Below are positions 45,066-56,023 of a DNA stretch of 64,000 bases, piece after piece. Each line of letters starts with the position of its first letter. Within the stretch, counting starts at the first letter, position 1. The notes below the pieces were generated by a model. It was given only the letters and a program-made list of their open reading frames with translations. It searched no databases and was not told the DNA's origin. Location: NCBI GenBank assembly GCA_043228905.1, contig JBHGNT010000006.1:19778001-19842000 (forward strand), read 5' to 3'. A program made the translations under genes and the position numbers. This stretch comes from Azolla caroliniana. Taxonomy: Eukaryota; Polypodiophyta.

Positions 45066-45355
45066 AGTGTGGCCCCGGGTCGGAATCGGCCTTGGCTCAG
45101 CTCAAGCCTAAACGAAACCGCTAAACCGTTTTAAAATAGTTTGGCGGTTTGGTTTGGTTCAGTTTAGGCTTGAACTTCCTTAACCGGTTTGAGCTCGGTT
45201 TGGGATGGCTCAAGCTGAACTGAACCGATTTGGGCCTAGACGGTTAAGGCTTAATCGGCTTGGTTAAACCAGTTCAGTTCAGGTTTGGAAACTCCCAAAC
45301 CGGTTTAGGCTTAACCAGTAAGCCGAAACCGAACCGTTGCCGAGTCCTAAAGTCT
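45066..45355. mobile_element. degraded hAT-like fragment upstream of the Rab gene
   Basis: The stretch is packed with AAACCG/CGGTTT motifs. Its right end reads ACCGTTGCCGAGTCCTA, close to the CCGTTGCCGATCCCTA end of the element at 9538-10579. The left end (GGGTCGGAATCGG) matches only roughly, and the target duplication is unclear (AAGTGTGG against AAGTCTTT). It lies about 230 bases before the Rab ATG. Confidence 0.6.
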
Positions 45356-45583
45356 TTGTGTGTGTGTATAGGTTTGGAGAAGTCAGAGGGCATTTCGGGA
45401 AATAAGGAAATGTAGGGGAACTATTGGAGAGGGCCTCCGGGGGCATTTCGGGAATTAACGAAAATTTCATGCCTCCCCTGCTGATCTAGAAAAGACCTGC
45501 AGACGACGACGATACGCCATCGCCCATCTCCATCTCCTTCTCCATCTCGAAGGGCCTTCCCTCCGCATTCTCTTCGCTTCATC

Positions 45584-48500
45584 ATGAATCCTGACTAGTA
45601 AGTTCTGCAGATCTGCCCCCTCCTCTCTGCTGTTTTCTTAGCCGGCCTTGTCGGGTTTTCTCTTGTGCATTTTCTGTCCCCCTTTATCTTCCCAGTTCTT
45701 CTTTTCCTTTACTGACTGGAAATTGTGTTTCTGTCTCTAGATCTACTTCCTTTGAATTGTTGTTTAAAAGCTAACCCCAGAAAATGTCGCCATAATGGAA
45801 AGACAAACACACACAAAGGACAAAAAAAACTAATCGAGAAGATCCTATCGGAAAGTGTTTTTTCTTCACTTGAATGTCTGGTATTCATCATAAATAGGAC
45901 ATGAACAAGAAAAAGTTCAAATGCATTAATATTTGATCACGTCTGGAGGTGATTTCGCTTCTAAGCAAAATAAAAGGATGAAGTTTGGTGACTTTTGCAG
46001 TATGATCCATTCGAAGTGACAAACATATGAAATATGTCTGGTAGTTATTATCATTTTAAGCACTAAATATGCGAATTTATGTTGCAATTATAATAGTTGT
46101 ATTCATGATGATTAGCAGTGATTATGTTTTTTTCGCAATGTATGTTTTATGTGTTCATATACGTAGTGATTACATTCTTAAAGCATCATGAATTTATGGT
46201 GACAGTTGGATTTGCTGCCTTTTTAAGCAATAAGCCTATGAAATTTTAAGGTGAATTTGCAATGATCATCTTTTTCCTTTAAGCAACAGATATGTGAATT
46301 CATGCAAGCATTCAGAGTGATTCTCTTTATAAGCTAGGAACGTGTGAGTTTTTGATGCAAATTTTGCAATGATTATCTTTTCAAGCATGAAACGTATTAA
46401 TTTTTTGTGAAGTTTGACCATATATCTTCTCAAGAAATTATGAGTTTATTGTGAGAAAATCTGGAATGATTACTTAAATCAAGAAACATGTGAATTTTGA
46501 TGCCATTTGCAGTGATTATCTATTTGGGTTGTGTTCATAGTACTTTGAGATCATTGCTTTAATGTACTTATCAATATGTTTTTACACATGCATTTTCATC
46601 GAAAACAATAAAACTGGCCCATGAAAGGGAATGCTGAGAAAATAAATCGGAATAACATGCATATTAATTCATGTTGACATTTGCAGCGATTATCTTTTCA
46701 AGGTATTGCTTATTGGTGACTCCGGAGTTGGAAAATCATGCCTTCTTCTCCGTTTTGGTGTATGATGTTTTTATTTTTATTCCTCAATTTGATTTTCGTC
46801 TATATATCATCCAAACCTGATGAATCAGCGTTTTACATATATAGGATGATTCGTATCTGGAGGGTTACATCAGTACCATTGGGGTCGACTTTGTCAGTAC
46901 CTTGAATATTATTCTTAGAGAGGGGGTTATGGCCTATTTCTTTCATTGTTATATTTCTGGTTGGTGTTTATATTTTCTTCCTTCTGCTTGGTGTTATATC
47001 AGAAAATTCGAACCATTGATCTTGACAGCAAAACAATCAAGCTACAGATTGTGCGTGACAGTAAATTTCTTTCATTTTTATCCTTCCGCTTATAATTGAG
47101 AGTTGCTGTGCTGACGATGTTTATTCAGTAATTTCCAAGAGTGTTGTCTATTGTTTGTAGATTGATCAAGTCTTAAATCAATTAATGACGCGATCTATAT
47201 ATTCTAGCCATTACAGTGTGTAATGGTGACTGAAGTCGTTCGCCAGAATGTCCTTTTCATCAACTCTTTTTAATCATTGAAACATATGAATATGCCCTAT
47301 ATGGTGATGCATATGAACAATTTATATTTGACTGCATGATGTAAACGGAGCTGATTGAGATGTTGGGGCATGTAATGTAATGATTGATAGGCCCGTGGAA
47401 GTTTATTGTCTTTCAATTTTGTGGTGTGTCTGTTGTTCACTGCTGAAAATTAGATTCCATTGATTTGTTTTCAAATAGTGGGATACTGCTGGCCAAGAAC
47501 GTTTCAGAACAATTACTAGCAGCTATTACACAGGAGCACATGGCATTATTGTGAGTACAAATTGCTCTTTATATATATTCTTCTTTCTGTAATGTACCCT
47601 GAAGGTTCCTCCATTCTTAAACTTCCAAGCATTTGTCTTTCAGATAGTATATGATGTAACAGATCAGGAAAGCTTCAACAACGTAGAGCAGTGGTTGAAC
47701 GAAATAGAACGCCATGCAGATAGAAATGTGAACAAACTTCTTGTAGGCAGCAAGTCTGATCTAACTGCTAAAAAAGTGGTCGACACTGAAACCGCAAAGG
47801 TGAGAAATTGTAGGAAATAACACCATAATACACCTGGCTTGTTGTGCATTTAATATGAGGTCACCCACAAGCTATGAAAATCTGCCTGCATACCCATTGT
47901 TGTGCAAATTTACTGCTACTTATTTTTGTTCTGGTAAATGGGGTATTTCTGTGTTCTGAACTGGTATCTTACTGGTGTTCTGAACTGGTATAATACATAA
48001 TTTTGTAGGCTTTTGCTGACAAAATTGGCATCCCATTTCTTGAAACGAGTGCAAAAACAGCACATAATGTCGAGGAAGCCTTTTTGACAATGGCGGCAGA
48101 GATCAAGAACAGGTAGACATATTGTTTCCTGGAATCCAGATTCAATGTTCATTTAAATATGAAAAAAAAACCTCTATTTATATGGAGTGACGAGGCCTTA
48201 TGACATTGTCAATTTACATGTTGAACAAAATTTGCATAGACATGTTGATGAGTTTCCATTTACATATTGGAAAAGAAGGAAAGGATCACCTGAGTTTTCT
48301 ATATTTCCCTGAAGGCCTCCAGTCAATGCCCTCTCTAGCATTTCAAATTTATATGCTTGATTTATCCTTCTAAATTATGTGCGCTATTGGAACAATGATA
48401 TGCTAAATAAATCCCCTTTTTACTGCTTTTGGGGCTGATCAGGTGTATTTGGGGAAACATTGAAAAAGTCAGTATTGATATCCTAAGAAGACCTTTCTGA

Positions 48501-48763
48501 CAATGTTCATTCACATATTCCCAAAACAAATTTAAGAAGGCCTTTTTGACAATGTTCATTCGCATATTAACAAACAAAAAAGACATAATTGGCACTGTAA
48601 ATGCTGACTTAGAATCTGCTTTCAAGTTGATGTGTTTACATTCTCTGAATTTGCGCTCTTATTCTTACTCAGGATGGCTAACCAACCTGAGATGAATGCC
48701 AATATGCCAAACTGTGTGCCAATATGTCAATCACTTCGGCAGAAAAGGGGGTGTTGCTCTTGA
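45584..48763 (+). CDS. Rab GTPase of the RAB1/RABD2 (YPT1) class
   Basis: Exons are 45584-45597, 46687-46759, 46845-46892, 47003-47050, 47479-47550, 47644-47799, 48009-48112 and 48673-48763, giving 201 residues (RABD2 proteins are about 203). RAB1-class GTPases recruit tethers for ER-to-Golgi vesicle transport. The protein starts [20 protein letters not shown]; the P-loop GDSGVGKS is intact. Switch I reads [13 protein letters not shown] and switch II has [12 protein letters not shown]. The tail ends RGCCS, with cysteines suited to geranylgeranylation. The TAG seen after MNPD in genomic DNA is spliced out (TA|GTAAGT; the exon 2 C completes TAC). Odd points: the G4 box is SKSD instead of NKxD, YYRGAHG is YYTGAHG, LRFADD is LRFGDD, and the usual PPTVQIRGQPV tail is replaced by [15 protein letters not shown] (G5) is kept. 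It may be a diverging paralogue. Confidence 0.92.
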
Positions 48764-49346
48764 AACAACTCTATTCATATATTTGTTTCACACATCAAGG
48801 TGATGTGCAATGATTCGTCAACTATACAGGGACGGGTAGCCATTCAGAATCTGTACAGTAAAATTATGAGTGTGACATTCTTCTCTTGACTGAAAGCATT
48901 TTGGCTAGAATAATCTTCAGGATATGGATTGTGCTGTATTGTAAGAAAACAAAAATACTATATCGTTCTGTTGACATGTATTAATTTTTTCATTCTTTTC
49001 ATATTAGTGAAGCTGAACTTCAAGTTACATTGAAAGCATGTGTTGTTACATTAGCTTCTAACAAATTTTGGTGGGTATTCCAATCTCTAGCTAGAAATGG
49101 CAATTTGTTGTTCCTTCTCTTGTTGATATGTTTGCAGGATTGAATATATCCAGGGTTAAATTAGTCTTGATTGGTATGACATTTTTTATTTTCCTCTGGT
49201 ACATTTTTTCCAGCTATTCATTATCATTTATGCACATCATTTTTCAACTGGTTTTTGTTTCCTCGTTGAAGCATTCTTATGCATGTTTTCCATTCAAATG
49301 ATTTATTTATATTTTGCTGTCTTTAAGTGCATATACGAATAATTTA
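48764..49346. other. Rab 3' region
   Basis: This is AT-rich with no open frame of note. It lies between the Rab stop codon and the hAT-type element, and part is probably 3' untranslated. Confidence 0.5.
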
Positions 49347-49354
49347 GTTGTATT

Positions 49355-49897
49355 TAGCAATGGGCCTGGTTTTGGCTCGAACCGAACTGAACCGAACGGT
49401 TTATTGGTTCAAAGATAAATAAACCATTTGGTTTGGTTTCAAATGTTATGATCTGGTTTGGTTTTGGTTCGGTTCGGTTTTGAATTTCATGGTTTAATGG
49501 TTTCGGTTTATGTGGTTCGGTCTAAAGGTTTATAGGTTTAAAAATATTCTTAAATTTTTATCTCTAGGCTCTAACTTTCAACTTTTAATTTTAAATCTCT
49601 AGGCTCTAACTTATTAAATTTTATATGCATTATAAGTAGAGTCTCCTTTTGATGTATGATTATCAAATTTATGATAAGTATAATGACCAAATTTATAGTA
49701 AGTGTCTATGTGATAACCAAATTTATGATGATTTTCTCACACAAATTTATAATATGTATGATAATCAATATCTCTAAAAAATGGTTTGGTTTAGTTTTAA
49801 TTTATGATAAACCGGTTTGGTTTGGTTCTAATTTTTCCATAAATGATTTAGTTTGGTTTGGTTTCAAGGCCAAGAAACCAAACCGGGCCCATTACTA
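49355..49897. mobile_element. non-autonomous hAT-type element with 8-bp target duplication
   Basis: It starts TAGCAATGGGCCTGGTTTTG and ends with the near-complement CAAACCGGGCCCATTACTA. A perfect GTTGTATT repeat flanks it (49347-49354 and 49898-49905). The 543-bp body is rich in GGTTTGGTTT/AACCGAAC motifs and encodes nothing credible. The terminal TAG(C/T)AATGGGC also occurs at the end of the fragment at 52938-53207, so the two are one family, distinct from the TAGGGATCGGC family at 9538. Confidence 0.88.
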
Positions 49898-49905
49898 GTT
49901 GTATT

Positions 49906-51153
49906 CAAGAATATTCCAAAGGCAATGTGGAGGAAAAGAAGCATTCATAAGCTGGGTCTGTAGTCTTTGCAGTGCATGTTCCTCTTTAATTTTGTTGCCT
50001 TGAATCTTTGGCTTTATGAATGTAGGAATTTGTAAACTCTCCATGTTCATACAGTAAATCCACATCATAAGAAAAAAGATTAGCTTATGCCATTCATTGA
50101 GGTACTTGAATCTGATGAGGGTCTTCTTTCAATTTGCAGTCATGTAAAGCAAACTCGCCCCTTTCCTCTCTGATCATCGAAAGTTTTCACACCTAATATT
50201 GTTCTGAACTATCCAATGGACATTGGAAAGTATTTTCTCAGTCCTCATCTTAAAAATTAATGCACGATGGATTGGCTGTTGAGAACCAGAGCCCAACCCA
50301 TTTATTATACCTCAGCACAATAACTTGTACACCTAGTTATCACTGTATCAGGTGGGGTAAATCCGGTAGGCCATGTTGAAGTAGATGAATCAATATATCC
50401 ATGACTAACTACAAATCACCTGACTATCATACACGATCTGGATATTTTTTAGATTTCACATGCTTAAATAATAAAGACAATAATGTAACCCACCATCTTT
50501 GAGGAAATACAAATGGCTTATCATTCCAAACTATGAGGAACTTGTACAATCTCAAATCTGTGATGATCTGGTGCAACACACTTGAAACCAATTCATGGAC
50601 GGTCATTACATACAATGAATTAGGCAAGGGGCATCTTAGGACTGGCTTTCAGAGGGACACCATTTCTACAGTAATTAAAAACCAATTTGGAACCTCCACT
50701 TCCAGATCACTTGGCATATAACCTCAATTATATCCAAATCATACATTTGCCTAAACAATGTTAATGTTATGCTTCTTTGTTGCTACGGCAAGTCCATATA
50801 AACCAAAGATATTCATTCATCATCGTCGTTATCAACAGCGTCATAGAAATGTTAAAACCAAACACATTGAACTCGAACTTGAACTAACTTGACTAATACT
50901 AAAAACAAAATGGCAACATATAACTTCTCGTACTAAAAACTAACACCCAGATCAAAATCAAGAAATGTTATCGATATAACCTCTTACTAGCAATTCCTTC
51001 AAAAAATGAAAAGATGACATTTCAACACTAACAGTTACATAAAGTACGACAATTTTGACTCAACCTTATATCTTCAAAAATGTGAAGAGATCATATAATT
51101 GAGAGTTGCTATTTGCTATAGACTATGAAAGATGGTGTCAATAAAATCCTCCC
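49906..51153. other. spacer between convergent Rab and TIM8 genes
   Basis: No gene or named repeat is visible. The last few hundred bases before 51154 are probably the TIM8 3' untranslated region, since TIM8 reads leftwards. Confidence 0.5.
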
Positions 51154-52765
51154 TCATTGTGGTGCAGCACCAAAGCGTCGAAGAATCAATGCACTTGTCT
51201 CCATGAACTGTTGAGCACAGTAGGTAAGACATGAGGACTCACTTGAGCTGATCTTGCTACCTGGGGTCCCAATACACTTATCCCAGCACACACTTGTCAA
51301 TTTGCCAACAAGTTCATTCAGCATCGCCCTTGCTTTCTCTTGCTAACAACAATTAAAAACGAAAGTGTTGATTAGAGATAGATCTAAGGACATTCATACA
51401 TTTACACTCAAAACGAAGTAGCCCGTCACATAATAGTCTCACTCTCTTTGGATTTACCCTAATGGAAAGCAAAGTTCTAAATATCCTCCCTCTTCATGGC
51501 CTCAGTCCTGTCCCTTCCATCATATTTCTTTTGGTATTCCATCATCGTGAAATAATCTGTCTATCCTATCTACAATACACCACTATGGTTCATCATAGGA
51601 ATGTGTGCATGGAGATGTTAGGATGACAGCATCAGTAACTTGTCAACATCACATCTAAATCTACCATTGAAACATGGCGTCAGCTCCATCCCTCCAATCT
51701 TATTTCTCTCGATTTCCAATGGACATGAAATAATATGTTTAACTACAACACACCATTATCGCTCATCATGGAGATGCATTCATGACAATGTTAGGATGAT
51801 AACATCTGTACGTTTTGACCACATCACAACTAAACCTACCATCAAAACGACTCCTTTAAAACATTTAAAATGACTTCTATTATCAATGACAAGAATTTTA
51901 AAATCTTAAAACATTCCAAAATCATTTCGTTGACACATTTTAACCTCACATGGTACAGAAGCAATTGATGCTAATGTTCTTCCAGCCTTCAAAAATACCA
52001 CCTTCAAATTCTAAAACCACTACATAACTATAACATCATATAGAGACATGTGATGCTAAGGAATCCTCGAATCATCAAAATAACATTTCCTGAAAACATC
52101 TCAAATCTTTTCTGCAACCAAATGTAAAAATGTAAAGCTTGAACACATCGAACAAGCAAAGTTCAAACTTTTGTAATCATCGTATGTCATGATGCATCCC
52201 ACATAGACCCATAAATCTTAAAGCTTTCAAATCACCTTGAATATCAAATGTAACATTCGGCAGAAAATCTGTAGATTTGTCTATAAACTCGCCATTGGTG
52301 GATGCAACAAATGTAAAACTTAAACACATGGAGCATGTAACCCATAAACCATTACAATCATCTCCGATAACAATGCATTCCCACATACAAAACCTTGGAC
52401 CTTAAAGCTCTCGAATCACCTCTAATCTCAATGTAACAAGAAAATAATCTGTAGATTTTCAGGTAAATTCTGTACTATGAATTCTAAACCTATAGCAATC
52501 ACTTCTAATGTCGGATGTAACTATGGCCTCTCACAAAACGAACCTATACATTCTCGCTATCCTGGACAAAAAGAGCATTGACTACCGTTGGGTTTACAGT
52601 TGAAGGTTGGGAGAATGCATTCAAGAGCACTTCTTTACCGCTCAAACGACCATACCTAAATTTCCTTATGCACATCGGTTTACAGTTCGAAAGAAGCACA
52701 TGGTGGAAAACCATACTAACCTCGAGAAGTCTCTGCAGCTCTTCAGTGTCGCGTTTGGAATCCAT
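51154..52765 (-). CDS. TIM8: TIM8, small Tim chaperone of the mitochondrial intermembrane space
   Basis: Two exons on the minus strand (52765-52721 and 51342-51154) are joined across a 1378-bp intron (donor GTTAGT, acceptor TTGTTAG) in phase 0. The product has 77 residues, the usual TIM8 length. It begins MDSKRDTEELQRLLE and continues QEKARAMLNELVGKLTSVCW. The twin CX3C motif is present: CWDKC, then CLTYC after GSKISSSESS. TIM8 pairs with TIM13 and shields hydrophobic inner-membrane precursors crossing the intermembrane space; it is imported without a presequence, with the cysteines oxidised into two disulfides. The C-terminal FMETSALILRRFG fits the family. Exon 1 is only 45 bases, and a hAT-like fragment lies about 175 bases upstream. 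No frame damage. Confidence 0.93.
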
Positions 52766-52937
52766 GGCGGCGAGACAGAGAGAAAGAGACAGAAACGGAG
52801 ATGCAGAGAATTTCCGAGAGTTAGGGTTTTCAGCAGACTTAAACCCACGAAATTCCTGAAATACTCCCGCTCCCGCACGTATTTCCAAAATTCCCGAAAT
52901 GCCCCTCCCTCGTATTTCCATAAATTCCTGGAATACC

Positions 52938-53207
52938 CCTAAACGGTTCGGTTTTGGTTTGGGTTTGGTTTCAACTTTTCCCTAAACGGTTTGGGTTTAA
53001 ATGGTTTGGTTTACTGTTTCTTAAATGGTTTGGTTTACTGTTTCTTAAATGGTTTGGTTTATTGTTTCTTAAATGGTTTGGTTTAAATATGTACTTGAGA
53101 GTTCATAAACGGTTCGGTTCAGCTTTTGTTTTATATAAACGGTTCAGGTTCGGTTCGGTTCAATTTCTTTGCCTTCAAACTGAACCGAACCGTGCCCATT
53201 GCTAACA
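52938..53207. mobile_element. hAT-like fragment upstream of TIM8
   Basis: It begins near CCTAAACGGTTCGG and ends AACCGTGCCCATTGCTA, whose complement TAGCAATGGGC matches the start of the element at 49355. It holds three or four tandem copies of a unit with TTAAATGGTTTGGTTTACTG (52995-53085). The left terminus lacks the TAGCAATGGGC end, and no 8-bp duplication was found, so it seems truncated. Confidence 0.65.
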
Positions 53208-53210
53208 ATA

Positions 53211-55841
53211 ACCACATAGTGCTCCAAAATCCCCAATACTGCCTAACTATGAGGACTATACGAAAAAACAGATAGTGATGATACGAATATCTACAAACAG
53301 ACACACTCTATATTTAGTAGGTATGGTTACATTGCTGATAACTATATTGGAGAAACCATCGAAGGGGGCACATGTGTTGCCATTCAACATGATCATCGAC
53401 AAGAACAAAGAAAAGCCAAGAATGACCCCCGATTTCTCTTTCTAAATTCTATTTCTATGTTGTTTCTCTTTTTTCCAAGAAACATGGGAACACTTACATT
53501 GGTTGTGTGTGAATTTCCTACTTATGCAACAAAGTAACATGTATGCTATGTAAGAAAAGTTGTGCGTTGCATTGTAAAGATACAAATATGAGCAATTCAC
53601 ACATGACAAACCTTTCTCTCTTCTACCTCATCAATTTCTCTCTCTCCGTGCACGAATTTCTCTAACAGTCATAGTGTGCACTCTCAATTACGACATTCAT
53701 TAGTCAATTTCTTGAATAACGAGAGTTGCTACTCACTTTCACATGTATTACTTGAAAATTGTTATATTTTTGGACTCAATCATATTTGGCCTCCAAAGAC
53801 GATTATAAAATCGGTCTATCTATGGAGGATAGAGTATTTGTATGGAGAGTTTTTAGATGTTTGGTTGGAGGTGATAACCACTTGATTCATGATGATTACA
53901 AAACATTGGGCTTCTTTGAGTTTATTAATATTTTCTTTTGGGGTGAATGGTCACTAATTGGACGTTTTAGCATAGATGATGAGATTAGGGCATTGAGCCA
54001 TCATTCCCCATTGCTAGTTTGGGTTCGTACTATTGTATGCATTCATGGTATGATTTGGATGGATTCCCCTCAAATTTTAATTACTTCCCATAACTTTGAA
54101 CCCTTTTATTACTTCTCGTTATATGATTCTTAAAATAAATATGTGAACAAGCAATTAAAATCGCAAACATGGAGGACCATTTGAAGTTAGGACATGAGAT
54201 GTTTGTAGGAATCACATTTGAAAGTTGTGTAAGCACCAATAACATAACAATGGGCAATGTGGATAAAACTTATAATCAAAGGATTCTTATTGGTGGATAA
54301 TTTTATATTGGACTATAATTATAGGTTGATGTGTGTTAAGTGATTATTAAGCAAGTAAATCTCTCGTTAAGATTTGATGGAAATACTCACATAATTTCAA
54401 GTTGTATGTCGCTTCAACATGTAACCAAATGTGATGATAACGAAAAACAATGACAATGTAGAGGATATCAGTTTGTATAAGAAGGTTGGAGAAGGATGAG
54501 GCAAATCAATCAAAATCTTCACTCACATAGACGGAATAAGAAGTTTTGTTGTTTGGAAAGCGATTTGATAAATGCTACTTTAGGTTGGAAGAAGAATTCC
54601 ATATCAATCTTTGCAAGACCACATGTTATTAATTGGGGGTGGGGGGGAGATACTGGAAATATATCCAATGGAAATATTGAGGAAAAGGAGGACCACTGAT
54701 TGCGAGATCAAAAAGTTGACGTGACAAATTTTCTTGCATCTAGTAAAAGGTTGATGCATACTAGAAGAGAGAAAAGTGTTGGAAAATATCTAAGCTTGAC
54801 TTGTTAACTATGTGTGACCATCTATGTATATGTATTGGAATCCATCAATATCTGTGTCTCTATTTGTAGGTATATGTGTGTTGTGTGTTGTAGTTTGCAA
54901 ACTTACGTTATTATACCTAACAAACTTGAATATACTATTCCTTCATTTAAGAATGAATACTACAATGACCAATTTGCATTAAGCTTCTCCATTAGCATGT
55001 TATGTTCCGCTTAGTACTCTCTACTCGTGAAGAAGTACAATGACCTCTAATAATGTGTTCCTTTTTCCCACAATTATTTTCAAGCAAGAAGGGGAACAAT
55101 CGAAGACAAAAAGGGTTGCAACCTAGATGTAACAACCCACACATTTTCTTATATCCTTGAAACTCAAGGTTTATTGCACGCATTATTTAATTGTATACCC
55201 TCATTTGGAATTATGGAGTATTAGTTCTAGTCCATATAACAATCAACGTTTCACCAATCAAGTTATGCATTTAGGGCAATGATTGTGTGAGAAAGAACAT
55301 GGTTCATGCTAGATTTTGAAGAACTAAGAAACCAACATCCAAAATATATTTCTCTTAACATTTTAATGACATAAAAACCTCTTTGGTTGCAATCTTTGTG
55401 GCTTTTGTTTGGCTTACGCGTTGACACACTTCTTGAGTTCTTCCTCATTTTAATAATTGCATTTTGGACTCTCTATAACTGTCAAATTTATCATTACAAA
55501 AAACGATCTACCGAAACTTCTTTATATAAGTTGACAAGGGCACAAGTAAATAATCATTTAGAGAGAGAGAGAGAGAGAGAGATGCATTGCAGAACATATA
55601 TATTTTTACTACCATGCAAACAAAACTTTACCACACAACCAACACTGACAATTTTAATCGAATACTATCTCATTGCACGTGGACTGCGTTCATTCATGAC
55701 GGTTCATTAACTTTAGATATTTCGACCATCTTGAAATACCTTTCCATTACCCCTTCTAATATCTTATTTCATTATATGCTAGAAATCTTGCTTTCAAAAG
55801 AAAACTTGAACTTGTACATTATCAATCAACTCAAATTTATG
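53211..55841. other. AT-rich stretch without recognised genes
   Basis: The longest open frame (53759-54133, 124 codons) has no motif that I recognise; it has several Trp and Ile residues but no homology I can name. A (GA)n tract lies at 55561-55582. Confidence 0.5.
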
Positions 55842-56023
55842 TATGTGGAAACTCCACATGTAAAGTTTGTGTAACATTTACAAAGATATGTGACCGCTAC
55901 AAGGTTCAAATTTTTTCATTGACGGGACTATCAAACAGGAGGGTAGATAAAAAATTTGAACCTTGTAGCGGTCACATATCTTTGTAAATGTTACACAAAC
56001 TTTACATGTGGAGTTTCCACATA
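55842..56023. repeat. perfect 75-bp inverted repeat with 32-base spacer
   Basis: The arms 55842-55916 and 55949-56023 are exact reverse complements, by eye without mismatch. The left arm begins TATGTGGAAACTCCACATG and ends GGTTCAAATTTTTT. Within the arm, TGTGGAAACTCCACA is itself a small palindrome. Transcription in either direction would give a 75-bp perfect hairpin. Confidence 0.96.

Noticed and set aside
45593-45598. An early TAG after four codons of the Rab gene, suggesting a pseudogene.
   Set aside because: The TAG spans a GTAAGT donor; splicing to 46687 restores Tyr and the whole reading frame.
52544-52921. A 125-codon minus-strand protein as the real product at TIM8.
   Set aside because: It reads through the exon 1 donor into the intron, and the upstream part is 5' leader; splicing to the twin CX3C exon gives a normal TIM8.
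53759-54133. A 124-codon plus-strand frame as a gene.
   Set aside because: No motif, splice support or neighbouring promoter could be shown.
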